A stretch of DNA of 64,000 bases from DAOUJW01 sp965218945 (GTDB lineage Bacteria > Chloroflexota > Dehalococcoidia > Lucifugimonadales > UBA2985). Every line of letters starts with the position of its first letter. Within the stretch, counting starts at the first letter, position 1. Shown here piece by piece: positions 37,701 through 46,376 of this stretch. Position numbers and translations under genes: made by a program. The stretch covers positions 1,674,001 to 1,738,000 of the forward strand of contig OZ244718.1 in NCBI GenBank assembly GCA_965218945.1. The letters are read 5' to 3'. The notes beneath the pieces were generated by a model. It saw only the letters and a program-made list of their open reading frames with translations. It did no database searches and had not been told where the DNA came from.

Positions 37701-37854
37701 GACGGCTACCGACTAACAAGCTACTCAGTTAGTCGCCTGTACACGGCCCGGACACGGGCCTAGAGCTGCTGAAACGCAAAAGGGGCTGCATACATGGCCG
37801 TGCGAGGGGATGGCGCCCGGACCGGGCGCCATCCCCCCGTATCTTGCCTCCTAG
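37701..37854 (+). terminator. Post-XRE region with GC-rich hairpin
   Basis: This holds CTGAAACGCAAAAGGGGCTG and CATACATGGCCGTGC, also seen after the second XRE gene (43698-43732). A strong hairpin GGGGATGGCGCCCGG / CCGGGCGCCATCCCC follows. It is a likely transcription stop between the XRE gene and the next upstream module. Confidence 0.5.
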
Positions 37855-38166
37855 CGCCCCGCGCGCTCCCCGCCACTCCCCTACCGTCAGCCGATGGGAG
37901 TCCAGTTGAACGTCCCCGCCGCTTCCTGAACACGCTGGGCTGAGACCTGCCGCGACATGGGCATAGGCCCCTGGTAGACATGTGCCTATGCAATCTCTAT
38001 AGACAAATGCCTAGATAAATGCCTAGAGCAAAATAGACATTTGCACCTTATATCCGGCTTGGAAGCTCACTACTATTTATATTGGCGAGGGCTGCTTTTC
38101 GTGCGGCAAGCCTTGTCATGGGCAACGAATAGTCCAGCAATCATACGACGTTAGGCGATAGGAGCG
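37855..38166 (+). promoter_or_regulatory. Conserved upstream module C with four TAGACA boxes
   Basis: The third copy of the upstream module and the clearest operator array: TAGACATGTGCCTA (37975-37988), TAGACAAATGCCTA (38000-38013), TAGATAAATGCCTA (38012-38025, overlapping by 2 bp) and TAGACATTTGC (38034-38044). The TATATCCGG block and GCGATAGGAGCG ribosome site before the leader ORF at 38167 follow. It likely drives the leader ORF and the 1528-aa surface gene. Confidence 0.65.
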
Positions 38167-38568
38167 ATGACCAGTACCGGTAGACGAGGAATACCAATCC
38201 TCGACGGAGTGGAGAAATTGGTCGCACCGGCCACGTTCGAGACTGCCCTCCGTCGCGGTCTAGCACAGACGTTCACCCCCCCCCCCGATTTTCCCTCCGC
38301 TCTGGCCCCCTCGCCGCCTCCGGCTCATACCGGCAGGCCCGATCCTCTCCCATCGCCGCTCTCTCTGCGTGCGCCCGAAGTTCTCAGTGTCCTCGAAGGA
38401 CGCCTTGCGGCGGGCTTCGCACGTCCCGCACTCACCCGAAACAGCCTTCGACCATGCAACGCCCGACGCCCGCGTCCTCCGCGTCCGCTGACGCCTGGGG
38501 ACGGGACGGGCTGCGTCCCGTATCCCCGCACAAGCACAAGGAGGAGCCATAATGATTCGCACCGATAG
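38167..38568 (+). CDS. 133-aa leader ORF of the RGLAQT family (copy C, long form)
   Basis: The start MTSTGRRGIPILDGVEK is like copy A, then LRRGLAQTF, then a C11 tract (38276-38286), then a Pro/Arg-rich tail containing GFARPALTRNSLRPCNA, which is shared with the leader at 60758-61375. It overlaps the start of the 1528-aa surface gene by 17 nt in another frame. Between the C-tract and GFARPALTRN the two long copies are in different frames, and a compensating 1-nt indel restores the common frame. That is mild evidence that the tail is translated. Function is unknown. Confidence 0.4.
   Translation: MTSTGRRGIPILDGVEKLVAPATFETALRRGLAQTFTPPPDFPSALAPSPPPAHTGRPDPLPSPLSLRAPEVLSVLEGRLAAGFARPALTRNSLRPCNARRPRPPRPLTPGDGTGCVPYPRTSTRRSHNDSHR
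38276..38286. repeat. C11 homopolymer in the leader ORF
   Basis: Eleven consecutive C within the leader ORF, at the same place as the 20-base tract of the 60758-61375 leader. It is a possible slippage site. Confidence 0.75.
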
Positions 38569-41500
38569 ACGACGATTCCCCATCCTGATTGCCGCCATAG
38601 CGGCGCTGGCCCTGGCGATGGCCCTGCTGTTCTCCCCGGTCCAGGCCCAGGAGGGCTCGGCGCCCGACAAGCCCACGGGCCTCTCCGCCACGGCGTCCCA
38701 TGACCAGGTGGTCCTGACCTGGGACGACCCAGGTGACGCCAGCATCACCGGCTACGTCATCCTGCGGCGCGTGCGCGTGAACAATACCGGGGGCGAGTTC
38801 AGTGAACTGGTGGCGGACACGGGCACAGCGGCGACCACCTATACCGACGCTACCGTAAAGGCCAATACTACCTACACCTACCGCATCAAGGCGATCAACG
38901 AGCACGGGGTGAGCGAACGCTCGCGCTGGTTCCACATCGACGTCCCGGCAGCCCCTGAGCCGGAGGAGGAGCAGGCTGCCGAACCGCCCGACCAGCCCAC
39001 GGGCCTCTCCGCCACGGCGTCCCATGACCAGGTGGTCCTGACCTGGGACGACCCGGGTGACGCCAGCATCACCGGCTACGTCATCCTGCGGCGCGTGCGC
39101 GTGAACAATACCGGGGGCGAGTTCAGTGAACTGGTGGCGGACACGGGCACAGCGGCGACCACCTATACCGACGACAGCGTACAGGCCAATACTACCTACA
39201 CCTACCGCATCAAGGCGATCAACGAGCACGGGGTGAGCGAACGCTCGCGCTGGTTCCACATCAACGTCCCGGCAGCCCCTGAGCCGGAGGAGGAGCAGGC
39301 TGCCGAACCGCCCGACCAGCCCACGGGCCTGGACGCCACGGCGACCCATGACCAGGTGGTCCTCACCTGGGACGACCCGGGCGACGCCAGCATCACCGGC
39401 TACGTCATCCTGCGGCGCGTGCGCGTGAACAATACCGGGGGCGAGTTCAGTGAACTGGTGGCGGACACGGGCACAGCGGCGACCACCTACACCGACGCTA
39501 CCGTAAAGGCCAATACTACCTACACCTACCGCATCAAGGCGATCAACGAGCACGGGGTGAGCGAGCGTTCCCGCTGGTTCCACATCAACGTCCCGGCAGC
39601 CCCTGAGCCGGAGGAGGAGCAGGCCCCCGAACCGCCCGACCAGCCCACGGGCCTCGATGCCACGGCGACCCACGACTCGGTGACCCTCACCTGGGACGAC
39701 CCGGGCGACGACACCATCACCGGATACGTCATCCTCAGGCGCGTCCGCGTGAACAATACCGGGGGCGAGTTCAGTGAGCTCGTGGCGGACACGGGCACAG
39801 CGGCGACCACCTATACCGACGACAGCGTACAGGCCAATACTACCTACACCTACCGCATCAAGGCGATCAACGAGCACGGTGTGAGCGAGCGCTCCCGCTG
39901 GTTCCACATCGACACGCCGGCCGCTCCCGAGGCCGTCGAAGGCGACGACCTGGACGGGGAGGACGACGACGGCGCGCCCGGCGGTCCCGGCAAGCGGGCC
40001 AACGTCTCCGAGCCCGATGGAGGCGACTGTCCCGGCCTCAACACCACCACTTGCGAGGTGGACGTGGGCGGCTCGGTCACGGGCGACATCGAAACCGGGA
40101 CGGACCGGGACTATTTCCGCGTCGTCCTGGAGGCGGGCACGAGATACCAGATCGATCTTGAAGGTGCGGATACCAGCCGCGGTACCCTACCGGACCCGAG
40201 GATGGGTCTCTACGATGGTAGCAACACACTTGTCGGTTCTTTGAGCAACGACGAGGGCGTGGGCAATAACAGCCGGCGGATTTACACGCCGACCGCGGCC
40301 GGCGCCTACTACGTGCGGGCACAGAATGCCAATGGGTCAGATACCGGCACCTACACGCTGTCGGTGATCCTGCTGGGCGCGAACGGCGCCTCGGAGGCCG
40401 ACACGGACTTTCCCGCCACGACCGCCACCACCGGCCGGGTCGACGTCGGGGCCTCGGCCACCGGCAACATCGGCACCGACGGTGACGCGGACTGGTTTCG
40501 CGTCGACCTGGAGGCGGGCAAGACTTACCAGTTTGACCTGGAAGGACCGTTTAACGGCCGCGGCACCCTGGAAGACCCGCTCCTTAAGCTCTTCGAGTCC
40601 GGAGTCCGCATTGCGCTCAACGATGACAGTGGCGCAACCTTCGACAGCAAGATAATCCACACGCCGACCGCGGGCGGCACATACTACCTAGAGGCAATAG
40701 AGGCAGGTGAAGGTGTAAGTAGCGTCACGACGGGCACCTACACGCTGTCGGTGCGTGAGATCCCGCCGTGCACGCTGAACACCGTCGACATCTGGTGCGG
40801 CGTGGTGACGGTGGCAGAGATCAAGACCAGCCCCGGCGACGCGCTTGTCGGACACGGTTTTGCTGATGGAGCCGGCCTCAGCGCGGGCAGCCTTGCCGGC
40901 AACCCGGACGACACGATGTTCTCGGTCGGGGACAACGACTACACGATCGGGGCCGCTTATATCCAAGTCCCAACTGGGTCCACCGTCACGGGCGCCCTGT
41001 TCGTCTTGCTCAGCGCCGATCTCACCGACGATGACAAGGCGGTCCTGGTGCTCACGGTCGACGACACCACCATCACGTTCGCGTTCAGCGGCGCCACGAA
41101 AGGCACCACCGGCCTCTACTCTTGGGGTCTGTCGGGCCTGACCTGGTCTGCGGGGGACACCGTCACGGTCCGTCTGTCGGCGCCGCCACCCGACGACTTT
41201 CCCGCCGACACCACCACCACCGGCCAGGTCGACGTCGGCGGCTCGGCCACGGGCAACGTCGAGTCCGTCGGCGACGCGGACTGGTTCCTCGTCGAGCTGG
41301 AGGCGGGCACGCGATACCAGATCGACCTGGAGGGGACGCCTACCGTCCGCGGCACAATGTCGGACCCGATTATCAACGCAGTGCGTGATGCGGGGGGCGA
41401 TACGATCGCGGGCACGCGGAACGATGACAGCGGCGTGGGGAACAACGCCCGGACGATCTTCACGGCGACCGCGAGCGGCGCTCACTACGTAGTCGCCGCC

Positions 41501-43138
41501 GCGTACCAATCGACGGGCACCTACACGCTGTCGGTGATCGTGCTGGGCGCGAACGGCGCCTCGGAGGCCGACACGGACTTTCCCGACACCACCGCCACCA
41601 CCGGCCGGGTCGACGTCGGGGCCTCGGTCACGGGCAACATTGAGAACAACGCCGATTATGACATGTTCCGCGTCGACTTGGAGGCGGGCAAGATCTACCA
41701 GATCGACCTGGAGGGAGCGCATAACGGCCGCGGCACCTTGCCGGACCCGTATCTATTAGTCTATGACGGATTGGGAACCGCCCAGGCGCAGTACAACGAC
41801 GTCGACAATAGCCTGGGCAATCTCAACAGCCGAGGGGCTTTTGCGCCGACCGCGACCGGCACTTACTACTTAGAGGCATCAGAGGCCAACAGCGCCAACA
41901 CGGGCACCTACACGCTGTCGGTGCGCGACATCACGCCGCCGCCCGACGATTCCGCCGACCCGCCAGCCGATTCCACCAACGTCTCGGAGCCCGACGGCGA
42001 AGACCTGCCCGAAGGCATCACCACCACCGGTAGAGTTGAGGTCGGCGGTTCGGTCACGGGCGAAATCGCCCCAGCTCTCGACGTCGACTGGTTCGCGGTC
42101 GAGCTGAAGAAGGGCAAGCGATACCAGTTCGACGTGGAGGGGGCGGATACCGGCCGAGGCAACTTGGCGGATCCGCATCTTTGGGGGTTGCAGGATGCGG
42201 GAGGACAGGCGGTCTCCGATGCGAGGAGTAACGACGGCGGTGTGGGGAAGAACGGCCGGGTCATCAACACGCCCGACGCGGAAGGCACCTACTACATAGC
42301 TGTGGCCGGCGCAGCCAGCACGACGGGCACCTACACGCTGTCGGTGATCGTGCTGGGCGCGAACGGCGTCTCGGAGGCCGACACGGACTTTCCCAGAGAC
42401 ACCACCACCACCGGCCGGGTCGAGGTCGGGGCCTCGGCCACGGGCAACATCGACCCTGGCGAGGATTTGGACGGGTTCCGTGTCGATCTGGAGGCGGGCA
42501 AGCGATACCGGTTCGACCTGGAGGGCGCGGACACCGGCCGCGGCTCCCAGGCGGACCCGATCCTGGCGCTCTACGGCGACTCCTTCAACGTCTCCCACTA
42601 CATTGATGAGGACGACGACGGCGGCGAGGGACTTAACAGCCGACTGACCTACACAGCGACCGCGACCGGCATCTACCACCTGGAAGTAGCGGGCTTGGAC
42701 CCAGGCACCTACACGCTGTCGGTGCGTGAAATTTTGCTGGCAGTTGCCGTTCCGCCCGGTGGTCTGGGCCCCTCGGAGATCCCGGGCGCGGTCCGCATTG
42801 TGTCGGTGTCCTACTCGCCCGTCAGCGGCATTGGTGGGCAAATCGTGTGGTGGGACGCGCCGGACGAGACCGGAACCGGCGCGCAATGGATCACGGAGTT
42901 CCGCATCTACGGCTCAGCCAGCGAGGGCTGCGGCGGCTACCTGCTGGACGAATACGAGGTGGAGCACCCTGGATCCACCACGCCACCAGAGCACCCCGAC
43001 GGCACCCCGACGGGTTTCAAATACTTCAAGATCGTCTATGTGGGACCCGTCAAATTCGGTGTGGCGGCGGTCAACGAACTCGGTGAGGGGCCATGCGTGG
43101 AAGGGCCCGAGCCGCCGCCGCCGCCGGACTCTCCCTGA
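38552..43138 (+). CDS. Secreted protein C: four FN3 repeats plus PPC domains
   Basis: A 1528-aa protein. AAGGAGGAGCC lies before ATG 38552. The signal peptide begins MIRTDRRRFPILIAA and ends VQA|QE near residue 33. Four FN3 units of 108 aa follow (about 39-455, KPTGLSATASHDQVVLTW) with acidic linkers PEPEEEQA. Then several PPC units (GDADWFRVDLEAGKTYQ), one CTLNTVDIWCGVVTVAEIK domain (736-873) and a unique fibronectin-like C-terminus with cysteines. The leader ORF overlaps its start by 17 nt. Downstream is a hairpin, the structured repeat and XRE paralogue 2. Surface or extracellular role inferred from composition. Confidence 0.85.
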   Translation: MIRTDRRRFPILIAAIAALALAMALLFSPVQAQEGSAPDKPTGLSATASHDQVVLTWDDPGDASITGYVILRRVRVNNTGGEFSELVADTGTAATTYTDATVKANTTYTYRIKAINEHGVSERSRWFHIDVPAAPEPEEEQAAEPPDQPTGLSATASHDQVVLTWDDPGDASITGYVILRRVRVNNTGGEFSELVADTGTAATTYTDDSVQANTTYTYRIKAINEHGVSERSRWFHINVPAAPEPEEEQAAEPPDQPTGLDATATHDQVVLTWDDPGDASITGYVILRRVRVNNTGGEFSELVADTGTAATTYTDATVKANTTYTYRIKAINEHGVSERSRWFHINVPAAPEPEEEQAPEPPDQPTGLDATATHDSVTLTWDDPGDDTITGYVILRRVRVNNTGGEFSELVADTGTAATTYTDDSVQANTTYTYRIKAINEHGVSERSRWFHIDTPAAPEAVEGDDLDGEDDDGAPGGPGKRANVSEPDGGDCPGLNTTTCEVDVGGSVTGDIETGTDRDYFRVVLEAGTRYQIDLEGADTSRGTLPDPRMGLYDGSNTLVGSLSNDEGVGNNSRRIYTPTAAGAYYVRAQNANGSDTGTYTLSVILLGANGASEADTDFPATTATTGRVDVGASATGNIGTDGDADWFRVDLEAGKTYQFDLEGPFNGRGTLEDPLLKLFESGVRIALNDDSGATFDSKIIHTPTAGGTYYLEAIEAGEGVSSVTTGTYTLSVREIPPCTLNTVDIWCGVVTVAEIKTSPGDALVGHGFADGAGLSAGSLAGNPDDTMFSVGDNDYTIGAAYIQVPTGSTVTGALFVLLSADLTDDDKAVLVLTVDDTTITFAFSGATKGTTGLYSWGLSGLTWSAGDTVTVRLSAPPPDDFPADTTTTGQVDVGGSATGNVESVGDADWFLVELEAGTRYQIDLEGTPTVRGTMSDPIINAVRDAGGDTIAGTRNDDSGVGNNARTIFTATASGAHYVVAAAYQSTGTYTLSVIVLGANGASEADTDFPDTTATTGRVDVGASVTGNIENNADYDMFRVDLEAGKIYQIDLEGAHNGRGTLPDPYLLVYDGLGTAQAQYNDVDNSLGNLNSRGAFAPTATGTYYLEASEANSANTGTYTLSVRDITPPPDDSADPPADSTNVSEPDGEDLPEGITTTGRVEVGGSVTGEIAPALDVDWFAVELKKGKRYQFDVEGADTGRGNLADPHLWGLQDAGGQAVSDARSNDGGVGKNGRVINTPDAEGTYYIAVAGAASTTGTYTLSVIVLGANGVSEADTDFPRDTTTTGRVEVGASATGNIDPGEDLDGFRVDLEAGKRYRFDLEGADTGRGSQADPILALYGDSFNVSHYIDEDDDGGEGLNSRLTYTATATGIYHLEVAGLDPGTYTLSVREILLAVAVPPGGLGPSEIPGAVRIVSVSYSPVSGIGGQIVWWDAPDETGTGAQWITEFRIYGSASEGCGGYLLDEYEVEHPGSTTPPEHPDGTPTGFKYFKIVYVGPVKFGVAAVNELGEGPCVEGPEPPPPPDSP
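38667..39962 (+). repeat. Four tandem 324-bp FN3 units
   Basis: Unit starts at 38667, 38991, 39315 and 39639 have an exact period of 324 bp. The copies are almost identical at the DNA level, so copy number can change by recombination without frame loss. Confidence 0.9.
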
Positions 43139-43168
43139 TGGCATGTGGCGTCGGAAGGAGAGGAAGGG

Positions 43169-43196
43169 CCGCGCGGGTGTACGCGTACCCGCGCGG
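43169..43196 (+). terminator. Hairpin after surface gene C
   Basis: CCGCGCGGGT with ACCCGCGCGG forms a 10-bp stem around an 8-nt loop, 31 nt after the stop. No T-run follows. Confidence 0.4.
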
Positions 43197-43212
43197 ACCC
43201 CGCCCGCAGGAA

Positions 43213-43291
43213 GGGCAACAAGAAAGCCCGCACACATGGATGAAGCTGGGGAGGCCGCCCCAGCCCTCCGACAAGCAGAGCGGCGGCCTCC
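43213..43291 (+). repeat. Structured repeat upstream of XRE gene (copy 2)
   Basis: GGGCAACAAGAAAGCCCGC, then ACACATGG and the stem GGAGGCCGCC (43250-43259) with GGCGGCCTCC (43282-43291). The layout matches copy 1 and the downstream stretch to the XRE gene is also conserved. Confidence 0.65.
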
Positions 43292-43415
43292 ACCAGGACT
43301 CCGGGACGGGCTGACCGCGTGAGCTTGCGTTCCGCATACCGTCCTGCCTGGGGATATCGGACGGCCCCGGACATCCCCGTAGGAGGGAGCTTGCAGCCGT
43401 CTTCCGGAAGGACCG

Positions 43416-43661
43416 ATGCCGAGACAGCGCACACAGTACAGAAGAAGGACCTACGACTTTCCCGGCGACTTCCCGGAGCGGCTGAATCGGTTCCAGGAGG
43501 AGTCCGGGCTGTCGTGGTCGGAGATTGCCCGCCGCATCGGGACCTATCGCCACACCGTATGGCGTTGGGCTGAGGGCAGGGTGCGGCCCAACGTGGAGCA
43601 CATGTTAGCGTTGCTGGAGCTGACCGAAGACCTGGGACTCCGCTACATATTCACCGAGTAA
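43416..43661 (+). CDS. Small XRE-like HTH protein (paralogue 2)
   Basis: An 81-aa protein. It shares MPRQRTQYRRRTYDFP and DFPERL with paralogue 1. HTH: RFQEESGLSWSEIARRIG, then YRHTVWRWAEGRVRPNVEH. It differs mainly in the recognition region, so it may bind a different site. It follows surface gene C and the structured repeat. Confidence 0.75.
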   Translation: MPRQRTQYRRRTYDFPGDFPERLNRFQEESGLSWSEIARRIGTYRHTVWRWAEGRVRPNVEHMLALLELTEDLGLRYIFTE

Positions 43662-43731
43662 GCAACGGCGCGCCAGTGAGGGGCTGTAACCGCAGGCCAT
43701 GAAACGCAAAAAGAGTGCATACATGGCCGTG

Positions 43732-43769
43732 CAGGGGGAGGACACCGAATCACAGTGTCCCTCCCCCTG
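43732..43769. terminator. Bidirectional hairpin between XRE gene and Ubl cassette
   Basis: CAGGGGGAGGACAC and GTGTCCCTCCCCCTG pair over about 14 bp with one bulge. It lies between convergent genes and could end both transcripts. Confidence 0.5.
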
Positions 43770-43780
43770 TGTGTTGCGGT

Positions 43781-43879
43781 CTAGCGACTCGCGCCGACCG
43801 GCTCCCGCTCTTGCTCCATGTTGAGCGCCCACTCGAACATCGAGAGGGTGGCGGGCTGGGGCTTGCGGCTGTGACCCCT
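43781..43879 (-). pseudogene. Orphan helicase C-terminal tail (duplicate of 48357-48440)
   Basis: The minus-strand frame reads RGHSRKPQPATLSMFEWALN, MEQEREPVGASR and a stop. It matches the end of the helicase fragment (RGRRPKPASTSLFEWAVEQ, EEEPVGAGR). It abuts the stop of the 43878 gene. The two copies are direct repeats that bracket the Ubl cassette. Confidence 0.65.
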
Positions 43880-44363
43880 AGAACAGCCTCAGCGTCTCGG
43901 GTTGCTGCTGGTCGTCCGCCCCTCCCTCGGCGGCCCCCGCCTGCGGCGACCCCTGCCCACTCCGGGGCCGACGCCTGGCCGGGGGAGCGGGTCTCGCGTG
44001 AGCCGGATACCTGGGTTCGTCCTCCCACTTGGCTTTCGCCCGTTCGGTCACCGCCAAGACCTCCTGCGTCAGGCCGGACAGGTCCCAGTCGTCGAAGATC
44101 TCGATGTGCGGGTCCGACGAGGGCCGTTGCACCCCGATGGTGGCCCTGCCTCCCTTGATGGATACGACGACCTTCAGGTCCTCCGGCGAACCGGCCTGCT
44201 CCCCGGCGTCATCGGCATCCTGCGGGTCCTGTTCGGTCTCCTCGTTGGCGTCCTGCTCGTCGACCGCAGCGGCTTCCGTGTCGTCCGCCACTTCGCCGAA
44301 GAGACTGTCGTCTGAGCTCGGTGCGTCCGAGCGGGTTGCTTCCGTTCCGTTCTCGTCAGGCAT
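43878..44363 (-). CDS. Acidic hypothetical protein of the Ubl cassette
   Basis: A 161-aa protein from ATG 44363, chosen because GGAGAGGAG lies 6 nt upstream; a GTG at 44402 would overlap the DUF2958 stop. Residues 1-75 are disordered and very acidic (DDTEAAAVDEQDANEETEQD). A short ordered core follows (LKVVVSIKGGRATIGVQRPS, HIEIFDDWDLSGLTQEVLAV), then a Pro/Arg-rich tail. It is the last gene of the operon. No family was recognised. The KVVVSIKGG strand could be a small beta fold, possibly an adaptor or substrate. Confidence 0.6.
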   Translation of the reverse strand: MPDENGTEATRSDAPSSDDSLFGEVADDTEAAAVDEQDANEETEQDPQDADDAGEQAGSPEDLKVVVSIKGGRATIGVQRPSSDPHIEIFDDWDLSGLTQEVLAVTERAKAKWEDEPRYPAHARPAPPARRRPRSGQGSPQAGAAEGGADDQQQPETLRLF

Positions 44364-44398
44364 GGTGTCTCCTCTCCTTGATTCTTCTCTGACTGCAT

Positions 44399-44785
44399 TC
44401 ACGATCCCGACTGTCTCCTGATCTCGCCGAGGGTCTGCGGCTCCCAGTACAGGTCGCGCTCCACGGCGGGGACGCTGCCGAACACGGTTACCTCCGCCAG
44501 CTCGGTTAGGTCGAAGTATCCGAGCTCGGTCTCAAACCCTTCGACGAGGCCGAAGCACAGTCCGGTCTCGGCGTCCCACTCGGTGATGTACCAGGTCCAT
44601 CCGCTGTACGGGCTGAACAGCTTGGCCGGGGCGAGGACGGCGTCGTAGTCTGCGGCGTCCTCGTTGGCTCCCATCGCGGGGATCGTGTCCCCCAGCTCCT
44701 TCGTCATGAGCTTGTGCCCGCGGCGCCCGCTTTGGTTGTCCTGCCAGGTCGTGACGGTCTTGGTGGTTCCTTTTTCGTCAAGCAT
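44399..44785 (-). CDS. DUF2958 protein
   Basis: A 128-aa protein. The pattern ALAPAKLFSPYSGWTWYITE, FGLVEGFETELGYFDL and ERDLYWEPQTL is typical of DUF2958, a small family common on plasmids and integrated elements near PRTRC genes. Biochemical function is unknown. It is co-directional with the ThiF gene upstream (61-nt gap). Confidence 0.8.
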   Translation of the reverse strand: MLDEKGTTKTVTTWQDNQSGRRGHKLMTKELGDTIPAMGANEDAADYDAVLAPAKLFSPYSGWTWYITEWDAETGLCFGLVEGFETELGYFDLTELAEVTVFGSVPAVERDLYWEPQTLGEIRRQSGS

Positions 44786-44846
44786 GTCTTTCCTTCTCCT
44801 TGTTCTCTTCTCTAACTGTGTTCGTGTGCGCCGATCACCGGGGCGG

Positions 44847-45644
44847 CTAGGAGTCCGACCGCGCCACCCGCGCCACCGCCTCCGGCGTGACGTAGTTGGG
44901 GGTAACCGTTCCCATCTCCATGTCCAGGTAGAGGCCCATGAAGGGGCAGGTTCCCGCCGCCATGCGGCGGACCACCTGTAAGACCAGGGACGCCATCATC
45001 TGGTTGATGGTCGGGTCCTGGTCGGTGAGGTCGAGGGCCGCCGCGCAGTCCACGTCGGGAGGCGTGGTCGACACGGCCGTCAGCAGATCGGGCCGCTGCA
45101 CCGTGGGCGCGGGGAGCAGGTGGCAGGTCTCGCCCACGAAGGCTTGTTCGTCCCCAAAGTCCCGGTCGGCAACATTGCCGATCAGCACCTGTCCCCAGTT
45201 GGTGTCGTTGCCCGCGTCGATGAGCCACCGGCGCGGGTCGCCCGGCAGGGACTCGGCCATCGCCCGCCGTGCGGCGGCGTTGTCGGCGCAGCCGATGAGC
45301 AGGGAGTTCCCGTAGGCGGGAAGGCCGGGATAGCGGCCCCCATCGGAGCCGGAGTCCTCCTCCCGGAAGGCGTAGACCGAGTAGCCCACGGGACGCCGGA
45401 AGGCCCGCGCCAGCCGGTCTGCGAGGGCCTGGCTCTTGAAGCGGCCCACGTCCTCGGCATAGAAGTTCTGGCGCAGCAGGTTGTGGGTCTCCACCCGGTC
45501 GTGGTCGACCAGGACGATGGTGGCCTCCCTGCCCTGGAAGAGGCGGCAGAGGCCCTCGGCCACGAAGCCGCCCGTCCCGCCGCAGCCGACCACGGTGATC
45601 CAGGGGTTGTCGAGCAGGAACGCGTTGTCCAGGTAATAGGGCAT
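44847..45644 (-). CDS. ThiF/E1-like protein of PRTRC type
   Basis: A 265-aa protein with GGAGGTAACAACAC before ATG 45644. Rossmann motif ITVVGCGGTGGFVAEGL (16-32), acidic loop LVDHDRVETHNLLRQNF (45-61), and LIGCADNAAARRAM (116-129). These match E1/ThiF adenylating enzymes, which activate a ubiquitin-like C-terminus with ATP. C174 (GETCHLLPAP) is a possible catalytic cysteine but was not verified. It sits directly after the JAB gene (6-nt gap) and shares an operon with the E2-like and Ubl genes, so its likely substrate is the Ubl at 48030. Confidence 0.85.
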   Translation of the reverse strand: MPYYLDNAFLLDNPWITVVGCGGTGGFVAEGLCRLFQGREATIVLVDHDRVETHNLLRQNFYAEDVGRFKSQALADRLARAFRRPVGYSVYAFREEDSGSDGGRYPGLPAYGNSLLIGCADNAAARRAMAESLPGDPRRWLIDAGNDTNWGQVLIGNVADRDFGDEQAFVGETCHLLPAPTVQRPDLLTAVSTTPPDVDCAAALDLTDQDPTINQMMASLVLQVVRRMAAGTCPFMGLYLDMEMGTVTPNYVTPEAVARVARSDS

Positions 45645-45650
45645 GTGTTG

Positions 45651-46376
45651 TTACCTCCCTGTCGTTGGGTTTGTGTCTTGCGTTGACTCCGGCTTTTCGT
45701 CTAGGAGCCGAAGCCTTGGCTGCGGGCCGCCGAACACCTGGGGCCAGCCCACCGGGGCGAAGTGGCCGGAGACGCCGACCCGGAGACGCAGCTCCGGCCG
45801 GGGGGTGTCGAGGCGTCCGACGACGCCGTAGATGCGGAAACCCTGCTCGTCCCGGTCGTCGGTGGCCGAGAAGAAGGCGGAAGAGATTCCGTGAGAGTGG
45901 AACTCGGCGACCACGCCGGCTGGGAGCCGGTAGGCGAGGGACGCCGCGGTCCCGGCCTGTGCGGGGACCACCAGCCGGTATGCCCGCCCGTCCCACCGCA
46001 CGGCGAAGAGCCGCTCGGTGTCCGGGTCGTCCTGGAACCAGCGCAGCCCCAGCTCGAAGAGTTGCGCCGGGATGGGGCCGTGAGTGAGTTGCAGCTTCTC
46101 GTCCACGGGAGCGAGCCCCCGCACCTCGCCGGGGGCGACCGGCACCCGCGCCGTCAGGTGCGCGCCCTGGGACTGGACGTAGACGCCCCCCGATCCCAGC
46201 ACGTAGTCGTAGCCGATGCCGTGGACACCCGCGAGTCCTGCGGGGTGGTTGACCAGGTAGCCCACCGGCCCCGGTCCGGCGCTACCGGTAGCCACGTCTC
46301 CCCTCGGAGACCGCCATCGCCTGGCCCACCGTGCACTGGGGAACCAGGTCTTCAGTCGGGTATACAGTTGTTCCAT
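45651..46376 (-). CDS. JAB/JAMM metallopeptidase (PRTRC protein A-like)
   Basis: A 241-aa protein from ATG 46376 (GGGAGGAG 5 nt upstream), overlapping the E2-like gene by 95 nt. A GTG at 46295, with GAGGGGA upstream, would give a shorter protein overlapping by only 14 nt. The JAMM zinc motif is complete: EFHSHG (H160, H162), then S170 and D173 in FFSATDD. JAB proteins cleave after the C-terminal glycine of ubiquitin-like proteins, so this enzyme probably matures or removes the cassette's Ubl. Confidence 0.85.
   Translation of the reverse strand: MEQLYTRLKTWFPSARWARRWRSPRGDVATGSAGPGPVGYLVNHPAGLAGVHGIGYDYVLGSGGVYVQSQGAHLTARVPVAPGEVRGLAPVDEKLQLTHGPIPAQLFELGLRWFQDDPDTERLFAVRWDGRAYRLVVPAQAGTAASLAYRLPAGVVAEFHSHGISSAFFSATDDRDEQGFRIYGVVGRLDTPRPELRLRVGVSGHFAPVGWPQVFGGPQPRLRLLDEKPESTQDTNPTTGR

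Noticed and set aside
38432..39907. 491-codon minus-strand frame with regular repeats opposite gene C
   Set aside because: The repeats mirror the 324-bp FN3 units of the real gene on the plus strand.
43878..44402. GTG at 44402 as start of the acidic protein
   Set aside because: ATG 44363 has a much better ribosome site and avoids overlap with the DUF2958 stop.
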